Positions 1-8,605 of a stretch of 64,000 nt of DNA are shown piece after piece (positions within the stretch are counted from its first letter, which is position 1; each line of letters begins with the position of its first letter). This DNA is from CAZSDP01 sp964605665. GTDB lineage: Bacteria > Planctomycetota > UBA8108 > UBA1146. A program made the translations under genes and the position numbers. The notes beneath the pieces were generated by a model that was not told the origin of the DNA, searched no databases, and saw nothing but the letters and a program-made list of their open reading frames with translations. Location of the stretch: positions 62,001 through 126,000 of the forward strand of contig CAZSDP010000003.1 of the NCBI GenBank assembly GCA_964605665.1, read 5' to 3'.

Positions 1-325
1 GATCGAGGATCGAGAGGTTTCGGTCGAAGAGCGCATCTTGCGGAAGGATGGAGACTCGGCCGAGTAGATCGGGACTCTCCGGAGGCAACCCATCCAAGAT
101 CTCGATCTTTCCTCCATCCGGCTTGAGAAAGCCCGCGATGATCGAGAAGAGGGTCGTCTTTCCCGCTCCATTCGGTCCGACGAGACCGAAAATGCTCTTC
201 GTTGGCACATCGAAGGAAACTTGATCGAGAGCCTTGACGGAACCGAACGATCGCGTCACCTCCTCAACCCGTAAACCGAAGGAGGGCGGCTTCTCTCGAG
301 AGGCGCTGGCAGCAGGCTGATTCAC
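1..325 (-). CDS. ABC transporter ATP-binding protein (3' part outside window)
   Basis: This is the N-terminal 108 residues of an ABC ATPase; the rest lies beyond the window edge. The translation reads from a GTG (MNQPAAS...) and contains a Walker A motif GPNGAGKTT about 45 residues in, followed by a stretch typical of ABC-2 exporter ATPases up to the Q-loop region (SILPQD). The GTG overlaps the stop of the upstream permease gene as GTGA, so the two are translationally coupled. Together they should form an ABC-2 type exporter whose substrate cannot be told from this fragment. The family call rests on the Walker A and Q-loop; the start is supported by the overlap. Confidence 0.9.
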   Translation of the reverse strand, partial: MNQPAASASREKPPSFGLRVEEVTRSFGSVKALDQVSFDVPTKSIFGLVGPNGAGKTTLFSIIAGFLKPDGGKIEILDGLPPESPDLLGRVSILPQDALFDRNLSILD

Positions 326-1245
326 AGGTCCCTCCTCTTGAAGAGAAAGAGCCCGATTGCGAGGTATGCGACGGTGTAGCCGAGGCAACCGAGACTCGCG
401 TGAATCGCCTGTTCCGTTTCGGGGTGGAAGAGTCGATGGCCAATTCCCCAAGGTGACAGATAGATGATCTTCCCCAACGGCTCCCACGCTTCCATCGCCA
501 AGAACGCGATCGCGGGCACTCCCGGAATGATCACACTGGTCAAGACCAAGCTGCCAAATGGTGAGGCGACATTCGCCGAGATCAGGGAACAGAGAGCGAC
601 ATAAGGTAAACTGAGGATCATAAAGGCGATGATTCCTCTCACTCCCCACGAGGAGAGCTCGGTCCAAGTATAGAGGGCTCTTCCGCTGTCAGGATCTTCG
701 AGCCGCAGCCCGCTGTAGACCACCACCGCGGCGAGCACCGCAGAAACCAACACCCAGGTAAAGATCGTCATCCCCAAGAAACGACCGAGGAATAGCTCAC
801 CCCGACTGACCCGTAACAGTTGGTAACGAATCGCGCCATATTGCAGATCACCGCTCAGTTGATTGAATGCCCCCACCGCAATCAAGAGGGGAATCGCCAA
901 CATCTCGATGGCGAAGACCCCGGAGAGCATCGCCGGCTGATCTTGCAGTAGGTAGACCGCCCATGTCCCATACTCCTGCATCGATTCTTGCTGCTCACCC
1001 ATATTAAGGAGCTCTCCAAAGGAGGCTTGGAGGGAAGCCGCAGCGAGCATGAAACGAAGACTCTGTTCGAGTAAATCGAGCGTTTCTTTCAGGGGAAAAA
1101 TCCCCGATTCGAAGACCGACAGAAGCGGCTCGATCACGAGCAAACCGAGCACAAAGGTGAGAAAGACATAGGAGATCCCAGTTCCGTTGCGCAAGAACGC
1201 TGGGAACGAGTAACGGATCACCAATCCGATGCGCCGTATGCTCAT
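322..1245 (-). CDS. ABC-2 type transporter permease
   Basis: A 307-residue integral membrane protein with about six hydrophobic segments, which is the usual size and layout for an ABC-2 permease. The N-terminus (RRIGLVIRYSFPAFLRN) is the cytoplasmic interface helix followed by the first membrane span. A charged segment near residues 130-155 (QLSGDLQYGAIRYQLLRVSRGE) matches the cytoplasmic loop of this family. It lies between a small membrane protein gene (7 bp upstream) and the ATPase gene (4 bp overlap), so the three are one operon. Substrate unknown. Confidence 0.85.
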   Translation of the reverse strand: MSIRRIGLVIRYSFPAFLRNGTGISYVFLTFVLGLLVIEPLLSVFESGIFPLKETLDLLEQSLRFMLAAASLQASFGELLNMGEQQESMQEYGTWAVYLLQDQPAMLSGVFAIEMLAIPLLIAVGAFNQLSGDLQYGAIRYQLLRVSRGELFLGRFLGMTIFTWVLVSAVLAAVVVYSGLRLEDPDSGRALYTWTELSSWGVRGIIAFMILSLPYVALCSLISANVASPFGSLVLTSVIIPGVPAIAFLAMEAWEPLGKIIYLSPWGIGHRLFHPETEQAIHASLGCLGYTVAYLAIGLFLFKRRDL

Positions 1246-1252
1246 CGATCTC

Positions 1253-1726
1253 CTATCTCACCAGGTCTCGTCGGAACACGGTGTGAATCACCACCCCCAA
1301 GAAAACCGGGTAGAAGACAGTACGGATCAACCCGATTCCGAGATCGCGGATGTAGCTCTCCGGCATCCACGCCAAAATGCAAGCGACGGAAACCAGGTCG
1401 CAGATCACGTACAGCGTCGTGATGTGCTTCCCCCACACTCGTTTGCGTCTCAAATACCCAAATCCGGAAATGAAGAGGAGAAGTGCGGAGAGCAGCATCA
1501 GACCACCGATCAGAATGATGACCGGTGGAGAGACTTCGACGAGTTCTTGAATCCGTCGACCGTCTCCGAAATCTTCTTCGCTTTTCAGCAAATACGGCGC
1601 AAAGACAAACCGCTGCAACAAGAATCCCGCAGCACTGAGCAGCTGAAGAAATGAAAGGAGGAAGTTGATCACCGCGAGCGCAGTCAACCCACTCGGTCGA
1701 TCGGTTGTCGCCATCGAAGCGCTCAC
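1253..1726 (-). CDS. Small membrane protein of the ABC exporter operon
   Basis: A 157-residue protein with four predicted membrane spans (around residues 14-34, 69-88, 100-118 and 130-150). I do not recognise a named family. It is the first gene of the three-gene ABC exporter operon and ends 7 bp before the permease start, so it may be an accessory subunit. The start used is the first ATG (MSASMATTDRPSG); the second ATG four codons on would give nearly the same protein. Confidence 0.65.
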   Translation of the reverse strand: MSASMATTDRPSGLTALAVINFLLSFLQLLSAAGFLLQRFVFAPYLLKSEEDFGDGRRIQELVEVSPPVIILIGGLMLLSALLLFISGFGYLRRKRVWGKHITTLYVICDLVSVACILAWMPESYIRDLGIGLIRTVFYPVFLGVVIHTVFRRDLVR

Positions 1727-1995
1727 TTTATGAAGAGAGGTGGGACGGACTCGAACAACCTATCGACACCCACTGAGATGCCAACGCGATCCCGGGAACG
1801 GGAAAACAGCAGCACCCAGCGGCGCGATCTTCATAGAGTTTTCCTGAGAAGGCAAGCCAGACCTTCTGCTGGGCGAGTCATCAAGGTTTGAGCTCCGATC
1901 GTCGCGGCCAACGCTGCCGCCAGCGCGGCTTGTTGAGCTGCGAGGATCTCACATCGCCTGCCCACGTCAATTTCTCTCGCTTGAAGTACGCTCAA

Positions 1996-2026
1996 GCGAC
2001 TCACCCGGCTCTTCGAGATGAGTCGC
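1996..2026 (-). terminator. Hairpin downstream of the ferritin-like gene
   Basis: GCGACTCA (1996-2003) pairs with TGAGTCGC (2019-2026), with a small inner CTC/GAG stem. It lies 16 bp past the stop of the ferritin-like gene. No clear U-tract follows, so the terminator role is uncertain. The rest of 1727-2041 shows no gene I can support. Confidence 0.4.
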
Positions 2027-2041
2027 GGCAGGGTGCATCGA

Positions 2042-2479
2042 TCAGTCTTCTAAGAGAAGCTCTAATTCGGAGACATGTTGAGACTCCAGCGTCACCTGCG
2101 CTCGAGCAAATTCTTCGAGAACCACATCATTGGTCCCTTCTACTCGCTCGAGTAGTTCGCGGTACGCATCGAGTGCCGCCTTCTCGAAAACCAAAGCGGT
2201 CCTCAACGCCTCGGTCCCCCTCGCTCGCTCGGGCGGAAGATCGATCTTCACCGACAGAGTTGGAGTCTCGCCGAGTTGCACGATCTTCTCTGCCACCAAT
2301 TGAGCGTGCTCGATCGTCTCCTCCATATTTTCGAGGAGGATCTTCCGAACAAGAAGACGGTCCATCCCCTTCAAGGTCACCGCCAAATGGAGATAGCGAA
2401 GAGAAGCCTCGACCTCTTCTGCATACAGTTCGTTGAGTCGAGCGAGAGCTTCCTCGCGGGTGATCGGGGTCTCACTCAT
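2042..2479 (-). CDS. Ferritin-like (bacterioferritin-type) iron storage protein
   Basis: A 145-residue, all-helical protein resembling bacterioferritin-like proteins. Likely diiron ligands are visible: E22 (EEVEASLRY), E54 and H58 (EETIEHA), E99, and E132/H135 (ESQH). The spacing between E54 and H58 is one residue longer than the classic ExxH of E. coli Bfr, so it belongs to a side branch. The start is set by a strong Shine-Dalgarno (GGAGGAGGG) and by the ATGAGTGA overlap with the end of the upstream regulator gene; an upstream in-frame extension lacks support. Coupling to a DtxR-type regulator fits iron storage under iron control. Confidence 0.8.
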   Translation of the reverse strand: MSETPITREEALARLNELYAEEVEASLRYLHLAVTLKGMDRLLVRKILLENMEETIEHAQLVAEKIVQLGETPTLSVKIDLPPERARGTEALRTALVFEKAALDAYRELLERVEGTNDVVLEEFARAQVTLESQHVSELELLLED

Positions 2480-3023
2480 CTGAAGTCCCTCCTCCATCGG
2501 CTTTCTCTGCATTCGAGATTTCACGGGTGAGCGCGTCGACCTCTTCAGAGGGAAAACTCTCGCTCTCCCCTCGTCGGCCGAACTTCCGTAACTCGGAGAT
2601 GAACGCGGTTCCTTCGGGGGTACCGGAGCGAAGGAAGAGCAGAGCGCGACTCGCCCGCGCAGCAGTCTCATCCGAAACAAGATGTTCGATCTTGCACGTG
2701 TCTTGATCTGCTTGTTCCTCAGAAACCCCCAAGAGGTCGATAAACAGCTGCTTGAGAACCAACTTCTTCGCCATCACCCCGCGGGCGATCTGAGCCCCCT
2801 CTTCGGAGAGACCGAGGAAGCGACGCTCATCCTCGGTGACCAGACCGCGCCCTTTGAGCCCCTTCAAGGTGACCGAGACACTACCCCGAGTGATGTCGAG
2901 GAGGCGAGCGACGTCAGAGACCCGCGCGTAGCCAAACTCGTCGAGGAGCTCGCTGATCGCGACGAGGTGGTGGGCCGCGGAGTGGCTCACCGGGTTTTGA
3001 TCGAATTCCCGCCAATCGTGCAC
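2472..3023 (-). CDS. DtxR-family iron-dependent transcriptional regulator
   Basis: A 183-residue protein with an N-terminal winged helix-turn-helix (about residues 15-72, VSDVARLLDITRGSVSVTL) and a C-terminal metal-binding and dimerisation region. The motif C110-K-I-E113-H114 matches the Cys-x-x-Glu-His primary metal site of iron-type DtxR rather than the Glu variant of MntR. The ancillary site ligands (DtxR H79, E83, H98) look replaced by non-ligands. The GTG start at 3023 is chosen for its AAGGA and because the longer reading would run through the palindromic operator at 3109-3130. Such regulators normally repress when loaded with Fe(II). It overlaps the ferritin-like gene and is divergent from feoA. 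Confidence 0.85.
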   Translation of the reverse strand: MHDWREFDQNPVSHSAAHHLVAISELLDEFGYARVSDVARLLDITRGSVSVTLKGLKGRGLVTEDERRFLGLSEEGAQIARGVMAKKLVLKQLFIDLLGVSEEQADQDTCKIEHLVSDETAARASRALLFLRSGTPEGTAFISELRKFGRRGESESFPSEEVDALTREISNAEKADGGGTSDE

Positions 3024-3108
3024 GGGGAGTCCTTCCGGCTGCGGGATCGAGGATGTCCCCACCCTCACCCTGCGATACGACGCCACTTCGAACTGATCGA
3101 AGGGGAGT

Positions 3109-3130
3109 GTTGTTTGAGACGCCAAACAAC
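3109..3130. promoter_or_regulatory. Palindromic operator, likely DtxR-type box
   Basis: A perfect inverted repeat, GTTGTTTG - AGACGC - CAAACAAC, lies 86 bp upstream of the regulator start in the divergent region shared with feoA. The core TTGTTTG-N6-CAAACAA recurs once in this window, just upstream of the porin operon at 11454-11473. Binding by the adjacent DtxR-family protein is an inference from position and repetition. Confidence 0.75.
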
Positions 3131-3362
3131 TTGACGCCTCGCCAACCAATTCCGTAGGATACCGATCGGCGAACTCAAGATCCTCAACGAAGTTGTTGAT
3201 TCCCGAAGAAATTCAGCGAGGGAAGCTGCGGACTGGGTACTCGCCTGAACATCGATCCCCCAACTCGGTATCTCTCTAATTTGGAGTCTCCTTGATTCGG
3301 AGTCCCCCGAGTTCGGTGCCTCCCAAATGTGGAGATTCCGACGTGGAGTCTCGACTCGGGGA

Positions 3363-3413
3363 CTGCAGTTTTTGAGTCTGCAGCACTGGAGTCTGCAGCG
3401 CTGGAGTCTGCAG
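3363..3413. repeat. 15-bp tandem repeats in feoA upstream region
   Basis: Three copies of a 15-bp unit (CTGCAGCACTGGAGT and close variants) plus a partial fourth. More degenerate GGAGTC-containing copies extend upstream to about 3280. The tract sits in the 507-bp divergent region between the DtxR gene and feoA (3024-3530), which otherwise holds the operator at 3109-3130 and no gene I can support. Confidence 0.8.
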
Positions 3414-3530
3414 TGACCGTTGAAAGTTCTACGGAGGTCCTCGGGAAAGTATCGAGCGGCCGGTTGGAACGCAAGTGAGCGGCAACGACGTCGGTCTTTC
3501 CTTTTGATTCGCACGTTGAGGAGTACAGAC

Positions 3531-3839
3531 GTGAGCAAAGCGATGGAGCCGACCCCCTCCCACGGCGATTCCTCCTCACCACCTTCAACTCGACCTGGTG
3601 ATGTCCCCCTCGCCCAGCTCCCAATTGGAGCGGAAGGGATCCTCACCAGCGATCGGCTTTGCCCAGAGGATCGCGCACTGCTGAATGCGATCGGCCTCGC
3701 CGAACACTCTTCGGTGCGCGTCTGTCGCCAAGGGGAACCTTGTATCGTCGAAGTGCACACCACCAGGGTGGCACTCGCCCAGGAGATCGCCCGTCAGATC
3801 TGGGTCTCTCCGTCAAATTCTCAGGTCGCCTCCCAGTGA
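3531..3839 (+). CDS. feoA: Ferrous iron transport protein A
   Basis: A 102-residue protein whose residues 30-95 form a FeoA (SH3-like) domain: LAQLPIGAEGILTS..., then LLNAIGLAEHSSVRVCRQGEP and a C-terminal VALAQEIARQIWV strand-helix. FeoA is a small cytosolic partner of FeoB. The GTG at 3531 is preceded by GAGGAG at 7-bp spacing. An ATG four codons later is the alternative. It is followed after 75 bp by feoB and is divergent from the DtxR gene. Confidence 0.9.
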   Translation: MSKAMEPTPSHGDSSSPPSTRPGDVPLAQLPIGAEGILTSDRLCPEDRALLNAIGLAEHSSVRVCRQGEPCIVEVHTTRVALAQEIARQIWVSPSNSQVASQ

Positions 3840-3914
3840 CCGCGGAAGGAAACCGAGAGTGATCGACACTTCTCCAAGTGAGCGCCGTGTGACACCGAAA
3901 TCGGATCTGATCCG

Positions 3915-5897
3915 GTGACTGAGACACCAGCCACCACGACTCAACGGCCCGGGGCCGCGGCATCGGCGCGTCAGATCGCGCTGCTCGGAAATCCCAACAC
4001 TGGGAAAACCAGCCTCTTCAACCGCCTTTGCGGTCTTCGAGCGCACGTCGCAAACTACCCCGGCATCACTGCCGATGCCCGTCGTGGCCATGCCAAGATC
4101 TCCGGCGAGAAGGTCCAATTCATCGACCTTCCCGGAACCTATTCTCTCGAACTGGAGCTCCCCGAAAGCCGCCTCTGCCGAGATTGGATCAGCGGAAAGC
4201 TCGGTGAACCAGCCCCCGACTTGGTGATCACTGTCCTCGATGCTTCGAATTTGATCCGGAATCTGCCGCTTCTCGCCGAAGCGAGGCGGGCAGGCCTCCC
4301 GATCGTCGTCGCTCTGACGATGCTCGATCTCGCCAAACAGCGCGGTCACACCGTCGATCCAAAATTGCTGTCAGAAGAACTGGGAGTCCCGGTGATCGCG
4401 GTGAATCCACGCCGGGGCAAGGGAGTCCCTGAGCTGCTACAGCAGCTGGGCGAAGTGACCACGTCGGGATCAGACCAGCTCGGAAAAGAGATCGAGTCCA
4501 CCGAGAACTGGGCTGCCACCGTCACCGACCGAGTGACCACGAAGTCGAAGAACACCTCCGATCAGCGGACAAGACGACTCGATCGTCTTTTCACCCATCC
4601 CGTGACAGGAGTCTTCACCTTTCTGCTGACGATGGGGATGCTCTTCTGGTTGATCTTCGAACTGGCGGGAACCCCGATGGGTTGGATCGAGCAGATCTTC
4701 GGTTCCCTCGGGAGTCTCTTGACGCAAATCCTCCCCGAAGGCTTGGTGCGAGATCTCTTGGTCGAAGGGGTGGTGGGAGGAATCGCCGGAACGGTCGTCT
4801 TCCTTCCACAGATTTGTCTACTCTTCTTCCTGATCACGCTGCTGGAAGACACCGGCTACTTGGCCCGCGCTGCATTCGTGGCCAACCGGCTCTTGAGGCC
4901 CTTTGGTCTACCTGGTCAGGCTTTTGTCCCGCTCCTCTCCAGCCATGCGTGCGCGATACCTGGGATCATGTGCAGCCGACTGATCCCCGATCGACAGGAC
5001 CGCCTCGCGACGATCTTGGTCGCCCCCTTTCTCAGTTGCAGTGCCCGACTACCGGTCTACACCCTACTGATCGCGTTCCTCTTCGCGGATCGGCCCGAGT
5101 TGGCCGGAGTCGCCTTTGCCGGGTGTTACCTTCTCGGCGGTCTCGCGGCTCTCGTCACCGCGCTGATCTTCAGAAAAACCCTCTTGCGCGGTCGAAGCCG
5201 TCCCCTCGTCCTCGAGTTGCCCCCCTATCAGCGCCCATCCTTCAGGAACGCGGTCCGGGTTGCATTCGACCGGGGAGTGACCTTCCTCGTCAAAGCGGGA
5301 ACGGTGATCCTTCTCATTTCGGTGGTCCTTTGGTGGCTCTCAGCATTTCCCAGAGTTGATGAAAGCAGCGCCGTTGTCGATCTGCGAAGCGAGGCAACCT
5401 CGGTCGAGTCGGTCGATCCAGACCGAGCTGCCGAGCTGACGATCGCCGCGAATCGGCTTGCTGATCGAGAAGCGCTCTCCGCCAGTTTCAGCGGTCGTCT
5501 CGGACACTTGGTCGAACCGGTCTTCGCCCCGATCGGCGCCGACTGGCAACTCTCCATCGCAATTTTGTCGAGCTTTGCTGCCCGAGAGGTCTTCGTCTCG
5601 GCACTTCTGGTGACCCTCGGGGGAGACCCAGAGGCAGAAGGATCGCTCGTCCTCGACACCATTCGCCAGGTTCAACGCGATGATGGAACCGCGCTGCTCA
5701 CCTTCGCCTCCGCTTTTTCCCTCCTCGTCTTCTACGTCCTGGCGATGCAGTGCCTTCCCACTCTCGCGGTCACCCGGCGAGAAGCAGGGGGTTGGCGTTG
5801 GGCGATGCTGCAGTTCTTCTATATGTCGATCGTCGCTTGGGTCCTCGCCGCGATCACCTATCGCATCGTGGGCGGGATGACAGGAACCGGTGGATGA
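3915..5897 (+). CDS. feoB: Ferrous iron transporter B
   Basis: A 660-residue fusion of a G domain and a membrane permease that imports Fe(II) across the inner membrane. The G domain starts at about residue 20: G1 GNPNTGKTS, G2 in YPGITADARRG, G3 DLPGTYSLE. The G4 position reads TMLD instead of the usual NxxD, which could alter guanine specificity. The membrane part has the typical gate repeats (GYLARAAFVANR, SSHACAIPG, SCSARLPVY). The GTG start has a poor Shine-Dalgarno. The stop overlaps the next small gene as ATGA. Downstream of feoA. Confidence 0.95.
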   Translation: MTETPATTTQRPGAAASARQIALLGNPNTGKTSLFNRLCGLRAHVANYPGITADARRGHAKISGEKVQFIDLPGTYSLELELPESRLCRDWISGKLGEPAPDLVITVLDASNLIRNLPLLAEARRAGLPIVVALTMLDLAKQRGHTVDPKLLSEELGVPVIAVNPRRGKGVPELLQQLGEVTTSGSDQLGKEIESTENWAATVTDRVTTKSKNTSDQRTRRLDRLFTHPVTGVFTFLLTMGMLFWLIFELAGTPMGWIEQIFGSLGSLLTQILPEGLVRDLLVEGVVGGIAGTVVFLPQICLLFFLITLLEDTGYLARAAFVANRLLRPFGLPGQAFVPLLSSHACAIPGIMCSRLIPDRQDRLATILVAPFLSCSARLPVYTLLIAFLFADRPELAGVAFAGCYLLGGLAALVTALIFRKTLLRGRSRPLVLELPPYQRPSFRNAVRVAFDRGVTFLVKAGTVILLISVVLWWLSAFPRVDESSAVVDLRSEATSVESVDPDRAAELTIAANRLADREALSASFSGRLGHLVEPVFAPIGADWQLSIAILSSFAAREVFVSALLVTLGGDPEAEGSLVLDTIRQVQRDDGTALLTFASAFSLLVFYVLAMQCLPTLAVTRREAGGWRWAMLQFFYMSIVAWVLAAITYRIVGGMTGTGG

Positions 5898-6091
5898 TGC
5901 CGTTCCCTATCGGTGACCCCCAGATGTGGATCGTGACCATCGTCGCCATCGGGTGCGTGGCACTACTGCTTCGGCGCCTTCTCCCTCAGCGCTCAAACTG
6001 CGGATCGTGCAGCTCAAGCTCTTTCGATCGCTCTTCTTCACCACTCTCCAAAAGTTCTCGAGCATCAGAACCACCCGAGGAGACTCGCTGA
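5894..6091 (+). CDS. FeoB-associated Cys-rich small membrane protein
   Basis: A 65-residue peptide with one membrane span (about residues 10-28, MWIVTIVAIGCVALLLRRLL) followed by a CGSC motif and a Ser-rich tail. This layout is that of the FeoB-associated Cys-rich membrane proteins found after feoB. Its ATG overlaps the feoB stop as ATGA, so it is coupled to FeoB translation. The exact role of the family is not settled; iron transfer or complex stability is usually proposed. Confidence 0.8.
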   Translation: MMPFPIGDPQMWIVTIVAIGCVALLLRRLLPQRSNCGSCSSSSFDRSSSPLSKSSRASEPPEETR

Positions 6092-6217
6092 GTAACCCTG
6101 GTCACAATCTCGGTGTCGATCTTCTTCCGTGACCACGACCATCCCACCCAGTATGATCAGCTTGATCGGCCGTTCAAAAGGCGCCGCCCTCTCATCAAGC
6201 TCCCTCCTCCCGATCGA

Positions 6218-6820
6218 ATGGAAAGTGAAGAACCATTGTCTGATTACTTCTTCGCTCCCGATGAATATCGAACAGAGAGACTCCTGCTCCGCTCTTACCA
6301 GCCAGGAGACGGTGCTGAACTTTGCGCGGCGATCCTCGAGTCTTATGAGCACTTGAAGAATTGGATGCCGTGGGCGACCGAATCTCAAAGTGAAGAAGAG
6401 TCGGAGCAGCTGGTCCGGACATTTCGAGCGGGTTACCTACTCGCCGACAACTTTGTCGTCGCGATTCGTACCCTCGACGACCGTCGCCTCCTCGGAGGAG
6501 CGGGATTCCATCTGCGTGAGGGTCCACTCTCGAGTGGCAACTCAGAGCTCGGAATGTGGATCAGATCAAGTGAAGCCCATCGCGGAATTGGCACGGAAAC
6601 ACTGCGGGCTCTCATCGAATGGGGCTTCACGGAATGGCCGTGGAATCGGCTCTCTTGGCGGTGCGATTCGAAAAATCTAGCGAGCATACGAGTCGCAGAG
6701 AAAGCGGGGATGCAGCGGGAAGGGGTCCTTCGAGAACACCTGCGAAACCCCGCGGGAGAGGTGCGCAATACGGTCTGCCATGCGATTCTTAAAGAGGAGT
6801 GGACCTCACGCGCAGATTGA
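6218..6820 (+). CDS. GNAT-family N-acetyltransferase (RimJ/RimL-like)
   Basis: A 200-residue protein with the acetyltransferase fold from YRTERLLLRSYQPGD to the C-terminus. The acetyl-CoA loop is visible as RSSEAHRGIGTETLRALIEWGF, and the late motif LASIRVAEKAGMQREGVLRE is typical of the RimJ/RimL class that acetylates protein N-termini or small amines. The ATG at 6218 is chosen because the homologous region begins soon after it; a GTG at 6113 in the same frame would add 35 unlikely residues. Substrate not predictable. Confidence 0.85.
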   Translation: MESEEPLSDYFFAPDEYRTERLLLRSYQPGDGAELCAAILESYEHLKNWMPWATESQSEEESEQLVRTFRAGYLLADNFVVAIRTLDDRRLLGGAGFHLREGPLSSGNSELGMWIRSSEAHRGIGTETLRALIEWGFTEWPWNRLSWRCDSKNLASIRVAEKAGMQREGVLREHLRNPAGEVRNTVCHAILKEEWTSRAD

Positions 6821-6859
6821 GCCGCGCACGATCAGAGAGTCCCCCTCGAAAGGACTCCG

Positions 6860-7987
6860 ATGTACGGCCGAAAGTGGAGCACTCACCAACTGAAATCGAG
6901 CCAGCACTTTCTCGCCACGGTTTCGGTACTCCTGATCGCCACTTTCAGTTTTGCAGAGGGTCGCGACTCCGAACCGAGTGCGCGCGAAACTCTCGACGCC
7001 CTCCATCTTCGGTTTGCCCAAGCCCAGCAAAAGTTTGATCAACCGTATTTCCAAGCGCGAACAGATGAGGAACGCGAGAAGATCATCCTCGATCCCGCTC
7101 AAGATCCGATCCCACTCTTCGTCCCACGATACGTAGAGTTTGCGGAGCAGTTTCCGGGGAGCGCAGAAGCGGTTGAAGCGTGGATCTTCGCCTTTGAAGC
7201 GGGAAGCCGATCGACCCGTTGCACCGACTCGGTGCACGCCGCTGTCGATGCGTTGATCGACAGTTATCGCGCTCACCCGGCGCTCATCGATTCGATTCCT
7301 CTCATCCATCATGTGGGGCCGACAGAAGAGTGTCTGCGACTCCTTCGATCACTCGCTGACCCGAGTTCGAGCCGCGAGGTTCGCGCCTATGCGGAATATG
7401 GTCTCGCGCGACTGGAGATGCTACTTCCCGATCCAAATCTCGAAGTCATTCGGAATCGTTTGCAGCGGATCGCCACCGAATGGGGCGAACTCGCCTATCA
7501 CGAAGATCAGACCTTGGGAGATCGAGTCGATGCCGACCTCTTCGAACTCGACCACCTCTCGGTCGGAACGGTCGCACCTGAAATCGTCGGCCATGACCTC
7601 GATGGAGAGACGATGCGGCTCTCCGACTATCGGGGGCAGGTGGTCTTACTCCGTTTTTGGGGCAGTTGGTGTGGGGAATCGCGCAGTATGTTCCCCGGTG
7701 AACGTGGGCTGGCGACAGAATTTGCGGAGCGACCGGTGGTCTTCGTCGGAGTCAATAGCGATCCCAACCGCCAAAAGGTCGTCGAGACTGTTCAGCAGCA
7801 GCGAATCCCTGGTCGATCTTGGTGGGACGGCGGCTCTCCCGGGGGAGCGATCGCCCGCCGCTGGAACGTGGTTCGTTGGCCGACGATCTATGTGATCGAC
7901 GCCGAAGGGGTCATCCGCGGAGCGAACGTCCCCACCCTCGTGGAAGCCTCTCGATTGATCGAAGAGTGCCTCGCCGAAGGCGATTGA
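6860..7987 (+). CDS. Exported TlpA/redoxin-like protein with altered active site
   Basis: A 375-residue protein with an N-terminal signal-like segment (residues 12-33), a helical middle (about 40-215) and a C-terminal TlpA/AhpC-type thioredoxin fold (about 235-372). The usual WCxxC is here WGSWC271-GES274, so the resolving cysteine is a serine. It therefore cannot work as a standard dithiol reductase, but could act as a one-cysteine peroxidase or in mixed disulfide chemistry. The cis-Pro region (VVRWPTIYVID) is intact. It lies convergent to the flavin operon, so a link to iron reduction is only positional. Confidence 0.8.
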   Translation: MYGRKWSTHQLKSSQHFLATVSVLLIATFSFAEGRDSEPSARETLDALHLRFAQAQQKFDQPYFQARTDEEREKIILDPAQDPIPLFVPRYVEFAEQFPGSAEAVEAWIFAFEAGSRSTRCTDSVHAAVDALIDSYRAHPALIDSIPLIHHVGPTEECLRLLRSLADPSSSREVRAYAEYGLARLEMLLPDPNLEVIRNRLQRIATEWGELAYHEDQTLGDRVDADLFELDHLSVGTVAPEIVGHDLDGETMRLSDYRGQVVLLRFWGSWCGESRSMFPGERGLATEFAERPVVFVGVNSDPNRQKVVETVQQQRIPGRSWWDGGSPGGAIARRWNVVRWPTIYVIDAEGVIRGANVPTLVEASRLIEECLAEGD

Positions 7988-8017
7988 CCAGAGACCGATC
8001 CGATTCGCTGATCGAAT

Positions 8018-8605
8018 TCAACGATCGTCCCCTGAAGCCTCAGGAAACATCGGATTCGCCGGTGGTGCCTCCGGCCGCCCCCGAACTCGCCTGACCCAAG
8101 GAAACAGCCACATCTCTCCCAAGACCAAGAGTGATCCGAGCGCCAGACTGATCAACAGCGCACTTCCACTGCAGATCAACAACCAAGACTTCAAATCGCT
8201 GGGCGTCGCTCGCAATAACCATGGGACCCCGAGGGTTCCCAAGAGCCCACCGAAGCCGAGGAGAACCAGTCCGATCTTACCGCGGGGGTGCAGTGGAGTG
8301 AGGGCCACCAAGTGGAAGACGACGAAGAGGACCATCGCCAAACTGAAGATGTGATCATGAACGAAGGCGAGGAGTTCTCGGTCCCCTTTTGCCACGCGAA
8401 ACTCAGTTGCGGAGAGATCGTCTTCGTTACCCAAAACCCACTCTTGTGCGCTCTTCGAACCAAATCCTCCGGCGCGGCTGGAGTATTGCAGAGCCGCGAC
8501 CACGACTCCGACCAAGACACAAAGTAGAAAGCAACTCACCAAAACCCGTGTCGGACGATCCGCCCGGGCGAGAGTGAATCCCTTCTCCTTGTAAAAGCGA
8601 CTCAT
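8018..8605 (-). CDS. Four-helix membrane protein, possible b-type cytochrome
   Basis: A 195-residue protein with four predicted membrane spans. Helix 2 holds the histidines VHDHIF and VFHL, with HP just after it, which suggests haem b binding. I do not recognise a named family. Its ATG overlaps the stop of the FMN-binding/ApbE gene as ATGA, so the two are coupled. Genes for flavinylated extracytoplasmic proteins often sit beside a membrane electron donor. I infer that this protein passes quinol or NADH-derived electrons to the neighbouring flavoprotein. The downstream end is convergent with the TlpA-like gene. Confidence 0.65.
   Translation of the reverse strand: MSRFYKEKGFTLARADRPTRVLVSCFLLCVLVGVVVAALQYSSRAGGFGSKSAQEWVLGNEDDLSATEFRVAKGDRELLAFVHDHIFSLAMVLFVVFHLVALTPLHPRGKIGLVLLGFGGLLGTLGVPWLLRATPSDLKSWLLICSGSALLISLALGSLLVLGEMWLFPWVRRVRGRPEAPPANPMFPEASGDDR

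Noticed and set aside
1741..1800. tRNA-like TTCGAGTCC sequence on the minus strand
   Set aside because: The flanking bases do not form a T-stem (several mismatches) and no acceptor or anticodon stem could be built.
3065..3763. Long minus-strand frame between the DtxR gene and feoA
   Set aside because: It crosses the operator, the tandem repeats and the feoA coding region, and is Arg/Ser-rich without domain signs.
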